Positions 1 to 6,029 of a stretch of 6,029 nucleotides of DNA are shown here, in pieces; the stretch's first letter is position 1; each line of letters opens with the position of its first letter. The notes beneath the pieces are model-generated. The model saw nothing but the letters and a program-made list of their open reading frames with translations. It was not told the origin of the DNA and did not search any database. Made by a program: the position numbers and the translations under genes. Origin of the DNA: Alphaproteobacteria bacterium (GTDB lineage: Bacteria > Pseudomonadota > Alphaproteobacteria > ATCC43930 > CGMCC-115725). The stretch is taken from the NCBI GenBank assembly GCA_030039975.1, contig JASHUO010000245.1:1-6029 (forward strand). The letters run 5' to 3'.

Positions 1-888
1 GCGCAATTGCGGGATGAATTTGGGCAGGGCCGAGAGAAGTTGGTCCATGCCGCGGAAGGCCAGCACGAGATCGCGATCGCCGGCGACATAGAGCGCCGGC
101 ACTTTGACCTGGGCGCCGGCATAGGGTGCGAGCAGCTCCCAGTTGCGGTCGATGTTGCGATACCAGTTGAGGCCGCCGCGGAAGCCGGTGCGGGTGAACT
201 CGCCAACGTAGGACTCGATGTCGGCGGCGGTGAGCCAGGGCGGCAGCACGTCCGGATAGATCATGGCCGAGAGCAGGCCGCCCTGGCGCGGCACCATGCC
301 GGCCGCGTTTCCGGGGGCGACAGCGCTGCGTGCGTCGACCGGCACGTCGCCTGAGGCGCTGTAGAGCATGCTGCGCATCGTGCGAGGGACGTCGCGCTCG
401 AGCTCGGCCTCGGCGACCCCCGGCATCTGGAAATAGAGCTGGTAGAAGAGCGCGTCATCGGTCTTGGGCATCATCGTGGTCGGCACCGCTGGGCCGCGCG
501 GGCGGAAAGGGACACTCAAGCCGATCACCGCGCGGAAGCGGTCGGGTCGCATCAGCGCCGCGTGCCAGGCAACCGGCGCGCCCCAGTCGTGACCGACGAT
601 CACCGCCTGTTCGGCACCGAGCGCATCGAGGACACCGACCATGTCGCCGACGAGATGAAACAGCGTGTACTTCTCGATCGGCTCCGGCCGGTCGGTCTGC
701 CCGTAGCCGCGCATGTCCGGCGCGACGGCACGGTACCCCGCCTCGGCCAGCGCCTTCAGCTGATGGCGCCAGGAATACCAGCTTTCGGGAAAGCCGTGGC
801 AGAGGAGAACCAGCGGGCCCTCGCCCTGCTCGGCAAGATGCAGACGAATGCCGTTCGTCTCGATGGTCCGGTGCCTGATCTCGGTCAT
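1..888 (-). CDS. Soluble epoxide hydrolase (alpha/beta hydrolase), 3' end cut by the window edge
   Basis: Cytosolic alpha/beta-hydrolase predicted to open epoxides to vicinal diols through a covalent Asp ester intermediate. The reading frame is open from an ATG at 888 to base 1 (296 codons, no stop), so the C-terminus lies outside. Visible motifs: oxyanion-hole HGFPESW (31-37); nucleophile loop GHDWGAP with Asp101; cap-domain YQLYFQMPG (149-157), where Tyr149 or Tyr152 should be one of the two ring-opening tyrosines; the second tyrosine Tyr243 in LNWYRN; and the acid Asp273 in AGDRDLV. The catalytic His is expected just past the edge, since family members are about 315-325 residues. The cap region closely resembles the C-terminal domain of mammalian soluble epoxide hydrolase. 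A GAGGGAG ribosome site lies about 8 bases before the ATG. Asp as nucleophile with both cap tyrosines favours epoxide hydrolase over haloalkane dehalogenase or esterase. The physiological substrate cannot be told from sequence. The gene follows uppP after 61 bases and may be read through from it. Confidence 0.93.
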   Translation of the reverse strand, partial: MTEIRHRTIETNGIRLHLAEQGEGPLVLLCHGFPESWYSWRHQLKALAEAGYRAVAPDMRGYGQTDRPEPIEKYTLFHLVGDMVGVLDALGAEQAVIVGHDWGAPVAWHAALMRPDRFRAVIGLSVPFRPRGPAVPTTMMPKTDDALFYQLYFQMPGVAEAELERDVPRTMRSMLYSASGDVPVDARSAVAPGNAAGMVPRQGGLLSAMIYPDVLPPWLTAADIESYVGEFTRTGFRGGLNWYRNIDRNWELLAPYAGAQVKVPALYVAGDRDLVLAFRGMDQLLSALPKFIPQLR

Positions 889-949
889 CCCTGTCTCCCT
901 CGGCAGGAAGCTCTAGCCGTGCCGATCAAATTGAGCGCGCGACCGAGTC

Positions 950-1789
950 TCACACCACAAAGAACAGCAGCGCAAGGGCGATCAGGCCGGCGCCCCAGCA
1001 GTAATAGGCGAAGGGGTCGAGCGCTTCGAAATCGTGGCGGCGGAAATAGCGCATGAGAAAGGCGGTGCTGAGATAAGCGGTGACGCCGGCGACGAGGCCG
1101 GCGATCCAGACGACGGGGCCGAATTCCGCCGCGACGCCGGGGTGGAAGAGATGTGGCACTTCGAGCACGGCGGCACCGATGATGATCGGCGTCGCGATGA
1201 GGAAAGAGAAATGCGCCGCTTCGCGATGATGAAAGCCGCCGAGAAGCCCGCCCACCATGGTGGCGCCCGAGCGCGAGATGCCGGGAATCAAAGCGGTGCT
1301 CTGCCAGAGGCCGATGAGGATCGCCTGCTGCCAGCTCATCTCGCCGAGAAGCTTGGTGCCGCTCTGGCGCCGCAACCGCTCGCCGGCGAAGAGCAGACCG
1401 CCATTCACGATGAGGAAGAAAGCGGCGGCCACGGGCGAGCCGAAGAGGTTGCGGAAGAACTTTTCGAAGAGGAATCCCAGGATCACCGCCGGAACCGTGG
1501 CGAGCACGATGAGCCAGAGCAGGCGCCACTGCGCCTTGCGCTCGGCGACCGGCCCCTGGCCGAAGAAGGCGAGCACGAGCGCGAGCCAGTCGCGCCAGAA
1601 ATAGAGCAGCAGCGCGGCGGCGGTGCCGAGATGCAGCACCACCAGGAACGGCAGGAAGGCAGGGCTGTGCTGGTCGATCGTCCAGCCCAGCAGCCGCGGC
1701 AGCACCACGGCATGGCCGAGGCTGCTGACCGGGAAGAGCTCGGTCACGCCTTGCAACAGGGCGAGCACAATGGCTTGAAGCGTCGTCAT
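950..1789 (-). CDS. uppP: Undecaprenyl-diphosphate phosphatase UppP (BacA family)
   Basis: Integral inner-membrane enzyme that removes a phosphate from undecaprenyl diphosphate, regenerating the lipid carrier for peptidoglycan and other envelope polymers; overexpression of the family gives bacitracin resistance. It has 279 residues, close to the family norm (E. coli about 273). The sequence is strongly hydrophobic with several membrane segments. Both family signatures are present: the (E/Q)xxxE motif as QGVTE (13-17) followed by LFPVSSLGH (18-26), and PGISRSGAT (169-177) containing the essential Arg173. The first motif uses Gln rather than Glu at its first position and reads LFPVSSLGH instead of the common FLPVSSTGH, which is a family variant and not a loss of function. 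The ATG at 1789 follows a GAGGA ribosome site with a tight 3-base gap. It starts 23 bases after the prmA stop, so the two are probably cotranscribed. The stop is TGA at 950-952. Confidence 0.95.
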   Translation of the reverse strand: MTTLQAIVLALLQGVTELFPVSSLGHAVVLPRLLGWTIDQHSPAFLPFLVVLHLGTAAALLLYFWRDWLALVLAFFGQGPVAERKAQWRLLWLIVLATVPAVILGFLFEKFFRNLFGSPVAAAFFLIVNGGLLFAGERLRRQSGTKLLGEMSWQQAILIGLWQSTALIPGISRSGATMVGGLLGGFHHREAAHFSFLIATPIIIGAAVLEVPHLFHPGVAAEFGPVVWIAGLVAGVTAYLSTAFLMRYFRRHDFEALDPFAYYCWGAGLIALALLFFVV

Positions 1790-1812
1790 CGGTCCTCGCG
1801 CAACAGTGAGGG

Positions 1813-2715
1813 TTAGGGACTATCGCGGGTCAGCACCAAGGTGTGCCAGCCCTGAAGGCGAATTCGCCGCACCAGCCGCATGCGGCAGGCGCGATGCGCT
1901 GCAAGCACGGCGCGCTCCTGGCGCGCCAGCAACCCCGACAGCACGGCGACGCCGCCGGGGGCCAGCACGCGGGCCAAATCGGGCGCCATCAGCATTAACG
2001 GCCGCGCCAGGATATTGGCGAAAACGAGATCGAAGCCACTGCCGCGCCTCAGGCCGCGATATCCCGCCGAGCGGCCGATATCGATCAGGGCGGCGACGCC
2101 GTTCGCCGCGGCGTTGCGCGCGGCAACGCGCACCGCCTCGGCATCGATGTCGCGCGCCACGACGCGCCGGCGCCAGGTCTTTGCCGCCGCCATCGCCAGA
2201 ATGCCCGTGCCGGTCCCCATGTCGAGCACGGCGCGACGGCGCCCGCGCCGCGCCAGCGCATCGAGAGCGAGAAGGCAGCCCTGGGTCGTGGCGTGCTCGC
2301 CGCTGCCGAACGCGGTGGCGGCATCGATGACGAGGGCAATCGAGCCTGCTGGTACGTGTCCGCGGTAGTGGGACGGGTGGATGAAATAGCGTCCTGCGCG
2401 CAGCGGCGGAAAGCTCGCCTGGTTGTCGGCGAGCCAGTCGCGGTCCGCCAGCCGCTCGATGGTGAGCGCCGGCGGCGCGTCGGCGCGGTCGGTCCAGAGC
2501 AGCGCAAGACTCGCCTCGACAAACCCGCGCTCGGGCGGCGCCGCGGCAAAGCCTTCGACCTGCCACGCGCCGCCGGGTTCTGCTTCGAACGCGCTCACCG
2601 CGGTGAACAGCCACTCGAAGGCTCCCGACGCCAGCGCCGCCGTCTCGGCATCGGCAACCGTCGCCGCGATGCGCCAGACCGCCGCTGCGCTATGATGCCG
2701 CCCGCTCAAAGCCAC
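1813..2715 (-). CDS. prmA: Ribosomal protein L11 methyltransferase PrmA
   Basis: Cytosolic SAM-dependent methyltransferase that trimethylates amino groups of ribosomal protein L11. It has 300 residues, normal for the family. An N-terminal L11-recognition region (about 12-100) is followed by a class I methyltransferase fold: the PrmA signature DAATAFGSGEHATT (131-144, usual form DPGxAFGTGxHxTT), SAM motif I LDMGTGTGILAMAA (164-177), acidic Asp189 expected to hold the SAM ribose, ANIL (233-236) at the catalytic loop, and VLSGLL (258-263). The substitution of Pro by Ala in the signature resembles alphaproteobacterial members as I recall them. The start is GTG at 2715; an in-frame TGA two codons earlier excludes anything longer, and a TTG two codons later is the only close alternative. 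There is no good ribosome site before it and it begins 10 bases after the cyclase stop, so translational coupling to that gene is likely. The stop is TAA. Confidence 0.93.
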   Translation of the reverse strand: MALSGRHHSAAAVWRIAATVADAETAALASGAFEWLFTAVSAFEAEPGGAWQVEGFAAAPPERGFVEASLALLWTDRADAPPALTIERLADRDWLADNQASFPPLRAGRYFIHPSHYRGHVPAGSIALVIDAATAFGSGEHATTQGCLLALDALARRGRRRAVLDMGTGTGILAMAAAKTWRRRVVARDIDAEAVRVAARNAAANGVAALIDIGRSAGYRGLRRGSGFDLVFANILARPLMLMAPDLARVLAPGGVAVLSGLLARQERAVLAAHRACRMRLVRRIRLQGWHTLVLTRDSP

Positions 2716-2725
2716 ACCCGATCAT

Positions 2726-4648
2726 TCACCGCTCGGGCATGCCCGCTTCGCGCAGCCCGTCGACAATCCGGCCGGCCGCTTGGCGAAAATCGGGGTTGTC
2801 CGACGGCTCCTGCGCTACCCACTGTGCGATCGTCCCATTTCGTCCGCCGTTCAAGGAGAGATAGCGCTTGAGCGCAGCCTCTGCTTCGGGCTTGCGGCCA
2901 CCTTCCGCCAGCCCCGCCGCCAAGAGGGCATAGGGAAATGGCCATTCCGGGGCCGCAGCGACCGCGCGACTCAGCCACTCCACGGCCTCGTCATTCTTTC
3001 CCTCCAGCAGCAGAGCCAATCCTTTCTGGAAATGGAACAGGTAGAGCTGGGGATCGCGTGGACTGAGACGCATCGCCGTATCGGCATAAGCGACCGCCTT
3101 GTCCGGCCGGCCCAGCAGGACGTTGGCCGTCGAGAGCGTGGTATAAGCCGAGACGAAGGACGGGTCCAACGCGAGCGCCTGCTCGGCCTCGAAAATCGCC
3201 TCGTCGAAGCGCTTCTCGGCCATCAGCACCTCGGCCTTGGTGCCGTGCGCGCTAGCGGCGTTGCGGTCGACCGCGAGGGCGCGCGAGACCAACTCGTCCG
3301 CGCGTCGGATGTCCGCCTCGCGATTGCTGCTCTGAAACTCATTGACACGAATGATCGTCCCCTCGGCGAGCAGAGTGAGAGCACGGACATTGCGCGGGTC
3401 GATCTGCAGCGCGCGCTCGCAGAGATCGAGCGCCGGTTCCATTCCTATGCTGCCGGGCAGCGATTTGATGAATCCCGCGTTGCACCGCATCGCCAGCTCC
3501 TCGGCGGTGAGATCAGCAGGCGGCGTCTGCGCGAGGCGCGCCGCCTCGGCGTCCGTGACCTTGAACTGCAAGCTGCGCAACAACTCCGTCACGATCTGAT
3601 CCTGCATCTGCGGCAGATCGGCCCGATCGGCATCGAACTGGTCCGCCCAGAGATTCGTCCCGCTCGTTGCATCGATGAGCTGCGCGTCGACCCGAAGGCG
3701 ATCATGGTCATGCTGCTCGCTGCCCTCGAGCACATAGCGCACGCCGAGTTCCTCGCGCAGCTGCTTTACGTCGACGGGCTTGCCCTTGTAGGTAAAGGCG
3801 GTGCTCGGCGCGATCACGGCGCCGCGGGCCAGCCGCGCCAGGTTGGTGGTCAGATCCTCGGTCAGCGTGTCGGCGATATAGTCCTGCCCAGGCTCGCTGT
3901 TCAGGGCGACAAAGGGCAGTACAACGATCGAAGCCCGCCCCGCCAGCGACGGGGAAATCGGCGCCCGGTGCGGAACCAGGACCAGCCAGGCGCCGAATGC
4001 GAGCGCCGCCAGCACGACGCTGCCCAGCGCGGCCGCCCACCAGAGACGGCGCGGTCCGTCGATAGAGCCGCGGCTTGGCGGCGCGGGCACGCCGGCCGGC
4101 GCTTCGGCCAAGGCGGCGATGGAAGCGGCGCCAAGACCATAGACATGGACGGGATGCGCGATGTTCTTCACCGACCGTGCGCCCCAATCGGCGAAGGCGT
4201 AGGGCAGCTTGCCTTGGAACTGCTCGTGCACCGCCGCGGCGATGCAGATGCCCCCCGGCTCGGCCAAGGCTTCGAGCCGCGCCGCCAGGTTGACCCCGTC
4301 GCCATAGATGTCACCGCCCTCGACGATGACATCGCCGATGTTGATGCCGATGCGGAACTCGATGCGGCGATCCGCGGGTATGTCGGCGTTGCGCTCTGCC
4401 ATCGCGCGCTGGATCGCGACGGCGGACGCGACCGCATCGACGGCGCTGGCGAACTCGACGAGCAACCCGTCGCCGGTGCTCTTGACGATACGGCCGCGAT
4501 GCGCTGCGATTTCCGGTTTGAAGGCCTGATCGAGATGCGCGCCGAGCGCGCGCAAGGTTCCGACCTCGTCCTCACCCATCCGCCGGCTATAGCCGGCGGC
4601 ATCGGCGACGAGAATCGCGGCGAGCCTGCGGTCGATCGTCGGCGGCAC
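2726..4648 (-). CDS. Class III adenylate cyclase with one membrane segment, TolB-like domain and TPR repeats
   Basis: Predicted to make cAMP. The chosen start is the GTG at 4648 (640 residues), with GAGG 7 bases upstream and an N-terminus ending in RRLAAIL as in relatives. The frame also extends to a GTG at 4687 (653 residues) with a poorer ribosome site. Order in the 640-residue form: cyclase homology domain about 7-170; membrane helix about 202-225, preceded by Arg-Arg; TolB-like (FlgO/adenylate-cyclase-associated) domain about 239-362, beginning SIVVLPF and containing FTYKGKPVD and RYVLEGS; TPR repeats about 405-599. All catalytic residues are visible: metal-binding Asp16 and Asp60, adenine-selecting Lys56 and Asp113 (DIYGDGVN), and transition-state Asn120 and Arg124. 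This predicts an active adenylate rather than guanylate cyclase. With the cyclase domain in the cytosol, the single helix would place the TolB-like/TPR part in the periplasm as a sensor or protein-binding module (inference). Such fusions occur in large paralogous families in Bradyrhizobium-like bacteria. prmA follows after 10 bases. Confidence 0.92.
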   Translation of the reverse strand: MPPTIDRRLAAILVADAAGYSRRMGEDEVGTLRALGAHLDQAFKPEIAAHRGRIVKSTGDGLLVEFASAVDAVASAVAIQRAMAERNADIPADRRIEFRIGINIGDVIVEGGDIYGDGVNLAARLEALAEPGGICIAAAVHEQFQGKLPYAFADWGARSVKNIAHPVHVYGLGAASIAALAEAPAGVPAPPSRGSIDGPRRLWWAAALGSVVLAALAFGAWLVLVPHRAPISPSLAGRASIVVLPFVALNSEPGQDYIADTLTEDLTTNLARLARGAVIAPSTAFTYKGKPVDVKQLREELGVRYVLEGSEQHDHDRLRVDAQLIDATSGTNLWADQFDADRADLPQMQDQIVTELLRSLQFKVTDAEAARLAQTPPADLTAEELAMRCNAGFIKSLPGSIGMEPALDLCERALQIDPRNVRALTLLAEGTIIRVNEFQSSNREADIRRADELVSRALAVDRNAASAHGTKAEVLMAEKRFDEAIFEAEQALALDPSFVSAYTTLSTANVLLGRPDKAVAYADTAMRLSPRDPQLYLFHFQKGLALLLEGKNDEAVEWLSRAVAAAPEWPFPYALLAAGLAEGGRKPEAEAALKRYLSLNGGRNGTIAQWVAQEPSDNPDFRQAAGRIVDGLREAGMPER

Positions 4649-4745
4649 GAGAACGCCTCGCGAAGAACAGCGCGCCGAGCCTAGCACGAACCCGCGCCGG
4701 CGCCAGACACGCCGGCAAAGTGGTGTACTGCCACGCCCCCCACCC

Positions 4746-4772
4746 CTCCCTCCCCCTCAAGGGGGGAGGGGG
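4746..4772 (+). terminator. Strong G/C hairpin, possible terminator or dispersed palindromic element
   Basis: An 11-base-pair stem (4746-4756 with 4762-4772, including one G-T pair) closes a 5-base loop TCAAG. On the plus strand it is followed directly by TTTTCCTTTTT, the layout of an intrinsic terminator. However, all genes here are on the minus strand, where the hairpin is preceded by an A-rich run and has no T tract after it. For the peptidase transcript it could still act as a 3' end-protecting or weak termination structure about 60 bases after the stop. The CCCTCCCCCTC/GGGGGGAGGG style also resembles palindromes scattered through many alphaproteobacterial genomes, so a mobile or repeated intergenic element is an alternative. 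Confidence 0.5.
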
Positions 4773-4793
4773 TTTTCCTTTTTGGGGCTAGGG

Positions 4794-4821
4794 GCTGAGA
4801 GCTGACAGCTGACGGCTGAGA
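4794..4821. repeat. Short tandem repeat, four copies of a 7-mer GCTGASR
   Basis: Four head-to-tail 7-base units read GCTGAGA, GCTGACA, GCTGACG and GCTGAGA on the plus strand, followed by a degenerate GCTCC. The period of 7 is exact across 28 bases, and variation is confined to the last two positions of the unit. The array ends 9 bases past the peptidase stop and begins 21 bases from the hairpin. It is non-coding in the gene layout given here. It could be a slippage-prone array, or part of a larger dispersed intergenic element together with the hairpin. Confidence 0.75.
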
Positions 4822-4830
4822 GCTCCAAAC

Positions 4831-5910
4831 TCACCCCGCGAGCCCCGAGAGCGCGCGGCGCTGGGCGTCCAAGGCCTGCTCGAAGATCAGCTGTTTCCAC
4901 TCATCGACATCGCCATAGAAGGTGGCGCGCATCCGCGCCTTGATGTCGCGGCCCTGCTGGCTGTCGAGCGCGCCGTGGTGATGCAGCCAATTGTCGGCGC
5001 GCACTGCGTCAATGGTCTCATCCACCGGGAGCACGCCGTATTCAAGCGCCATGCCGGTGAACTCGGCACCGGGGAGCGCCGCCTCGACGCCGCTGAGGAG
5101 ATCACCGACCACATCGGCGGATTTGGAGGTGCCGAGCGAGGTCGAGGTGATGTTGTCGCCATACCAGTCGCGGGCGCGGGCAAAGCCGGCGCTGGCCGGC
5201 GGATGGATGATGATCTTCTCGCCATGGCCGTAGGGGCCGAGCCCGGTATGGTAGTCGATGACAGCGAGCTTGCGGGCGCGCGCGAGGTGCTCGCGGGCAA
5301 TGGCGAGCGCCGTCCGGCGCGACCAGGTGGCCGCGGCGCCGCCGTAGAAGATGCCGTCGGCATGGGTGTATTGCCCGCCGGTGATCGCCCGCTGCAGCAA
5401 GGCGGCGCCGTGCCGCTTGCCGTAATCGGCGAGGATTGCGCGCGTCCGCCGCTGCGCCGCTTCGCTCCACTCGGCCGGGCACAGCGCTTCGGCAAGTTCG
5501 TCATAGCCCTCGTTGCGCGGCAGCGCCCCGTCATGCGCGACGAAATTGCGGTTGAGGTCGACATTCTCCTCGGTGACGCGCCGGATCCAGGCGAAGCCGT
5601 AGGGGTTGATCGCGTGGATCGCAACGAGTGCGGTGTCGGGCGGCAGCGTCAGGCCCGTGCGCAAGCTTCCGGTCTGAACGCCCGAGCCGCAGAAGCCTTC
5701 CGCGCCATGCGTCGCTGAAATCGTCACCAGAAGGCGCGACGCCTCGCTCGGCCCGAGCCAGGCGAGATCGGTCGAGAGCGCTTCGCCGCCGGGGCCTTTG
5801 GCGTCGTCATGAGCGTAGGTGAAGAGCCGCGCGCCGGCATCGCGCGCCGCATCGCGGAACTTGCCGCGCGCCTCGGCGTAGTCGCGAGCGAAATGCGTGC
5901 TCGGGTTCAT
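4831..5910 (-). CDS. DUF2817 / M14-family zinc carboxypeptidase-like protein
   Basis: A 359-residue protein with the zinc-carboxypeptidase layout of the M14/DUF2817 group, which cleave terminal residues or amide bonds; the true substrate is unknown. Visible sites: THGAEGFCGSG (67-77), whose His68 and Glu71 match the HxxE zinc pair; NVDLNRNF (116-123) with the substrate-binding Asn-Arg; IDYHTGLGPYG (218-228), whose His221 is the expected third zinc ligand; and ALEYG (288-292), whose Glu290 is a good candidate for the catalytic glutamate. There is no signal peptide or membrane segment, so it is probably cytosolic. The ATG at 5910 overlaps the stop of the upstream helicase gene (ATGA), and only a weak GAGAAA ribosome site is present, so translation is probably coupled to that gene. 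An aspartoacylase/succinylglutamate desuccinylase-like activity is a less likely alternative. The fold assignment is firm; the function is not. Confidence 0.87.
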   Translation of the reverse strand: MNPSTHFARDYAEARGKFRDAARDAGARLFTYAHDDAKGPGGEALSTDLAWLGPSEASRLLVTISATHGAEGFCGSGVQTGSLRTGLTLPPDTALVAIHAINPYGFAWIRRVTEENVDLNRNFVAHDGALPRNEGYDELAEALCPAEWSEAAQRRTRAILADYGKRHGAALLQRAITGGQYTHADGIFYGGAAATWSRRTALAIAREHLARARKLAVIDYHTGLGPYGHGEKIIIHPPASAGFARARDWYGDNITSTSLGTSKSADVVGDLLSGVEAALPGAEFTGMALEYGVLPVDETIDAVRADNWLHHHGALDSQQGRDIKARMRATFYGDVDEWKQLIFEQALDAQRRALSGLAG

Positions 5911-6029
5911 GACTGTTTCTCGACGAAAGCGTCCATCACCAGCTTGTCGCCGGCCTTGTCGAACCGGATCGCGAGTTTATTGTCCTCGACCGAACGCACC
6001 GTGCCATAGCCGAATTTCTGGTGGAAGAC
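5907..6029 (-). CDS. uvrD: UvrD/PcrA-type DNA helicase, C-terminal 40 residues only
   Basis: An open frame enters from the right edge and ends at TGA (5909-5907). It encodes 40 residues starting VFHQKFGYGTVRSVE and containing KLAIRFDKAGDKLVM. This is the C-terminal Tudor-like module of UvrD/PcrA helicases (pattern V.H..FG.G.V..V....L...F...G.K......F). In the family it follows the SF1A helicase core that unwinds DNA in nucleotide excision and mismatch repair, and it can contact RNA polymerase. The helicase motifs lie outside the window, so the gene name rests on this tail alone. A stand-alone small protein of the DUF3553 type is the alternative. The stop overlaps the start of the peptidase gene by the ATGA arrangement. 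Confidence 0.8.
   Translation of the reverse strand, partial: VFHQKFGYGTVRSVEDNKLAIRFDKAGDKLVMDAFVEKQS

Larger units (their letters stand above)
4649..4830. other. Intergenic region between the peptidase and cyclase genes
   Basis: These 182 bases separate the peptidase stop from the preferred cyclase start. They hold a tandem 7-mer repeat next to the peptidase, then a pyrimidine/purine-rich hairpin, then a GC-rich stretch leading to the cyclase ribosome site. Any promoter for cyclase-prmA-uppP should lie here, most likely in 4649-4740. I could not identify a convincing -35/-10 pair on the minus strand. If the GTG at 4687 were the true cyclase start, the gap would shrink to 143 bases. Confidence 0.6.

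Noticed and set aside
330..878. Arg/Pro/Ser-rich plus-strand frames opposite the epoxide hydrolase.
   Set aside because: The composition is that of GC-rich shadow frames, while the minus strand carries an intact epoxide hydrolase frame with its full set of visible motifs.
889..949. The 61-base gap between uppP and the epoxide hydrolase, searched for a terminator or promoter.
   Set aside because: There is no stem with a T tract and no credible -35/-10 pair; only the ribosome site of the epoxide hydrolase is evident.
1034..1816. A 260-codon plus-strand open frame opposite uppP.
   Set aside because: The product is an extreme Glu/Ala/Arg/His-rich sequence with no domain, which is the typical shadow of a membrane protein gene in the antisense frame.
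2780..4684. A 634-codon open frame on the plus strand opposite the cyclase gene.
   Set aside because: It mirrors the cyclase codons in high-GC DNA, shows no recognisable domain, is rich in Arg, Asp and Gln, and lies entirely within a well-supported gene on the other strand.
4688..4740. Short inverted repeats (GTGG/CCAC and paired GCCGGC) upstream of the cyclase, considered as an operator.
   Set aside because: The arms are 4-6 bases long, the GCCGGC units are self-palindromic and expected by chance at this G+C content, and no promoter could be placed next to them.
4975..5718. A 247-codon plus-strand open frame opposite the peptidase gene.
   Set aside because: It is antisense to a protein with clear zinc-site motifs and has no recognisable family features of its own.

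Overview
The window is dense, high-GC (roughly two-thirds G+C by eye) bacterial DNA. All six protein genes lie on the minus strand, so transcription runs from high to low coordinates. Gene content and sequence style point to an alphaproteobacterium, perhaps of the Rhodospirillales/Reyranella or Bradyrhizobium-like type. The clues are a UvrD tail of alphaproteobacterial character, a class III cyclase with TolB-like and TPR domains of the kind expanded in Bradyrhizobium relatives, an Ala-containing variant of the PrmA signature, and GTG starts. This placement is inference; there is no rRNA or other marker to fix it.

Layout in the direction of transcription: (1) the last 40 codons of a UvrD/PcrA-type DNA helicase (5907-6029, entering from the right edge); (2) a DUF2817/M14-type zinc carboxypeptidase-like protein (4831-5910) whose ATG overlaps the helicase stop; (3) a 182-base intergenic region (4649-4830) with a short tandem 7-mer repeat and a strong G/C-rich hairpin; (4) a membrane-anchored class III adenylate cyclase with TolB-like and TPR domains (2726-4648); (5) ribosomal protein L11 methyltransferase prmA (1813-2715), 10 bases after the cyclase; (6) undecaprenyl-diphosphatase uppP (950-1789), 23 bases after prmA; (7) a soluble epoxide hydrolase (1-888, running off the left edge), 61 bases after uppP.

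Spacing suggests two transcription units: uvrD plus the peptidase, ending at the hairpin region, and cyclase-prmA-uppP, possibly continuing into the epoxide hydrolase. The genes do not form one obvious pathway. They combine housekeeping functions (DNA repair, ribosomal protein methylation, lipid-carrier recycling) with accessory ones (cAMP signalling, a peptidase or amidase, epoxide hydrolysis). I see no rRNA, tRNA, CRISPR array, transposase, phage gene or toxin-antitoxin pair. I find no convincing evidence of a new biological system. The most unusual items are the intergenic repeat/hairpin mosaic and the placement of a sensor-like cyclase directly upstream of prmA and uppP.
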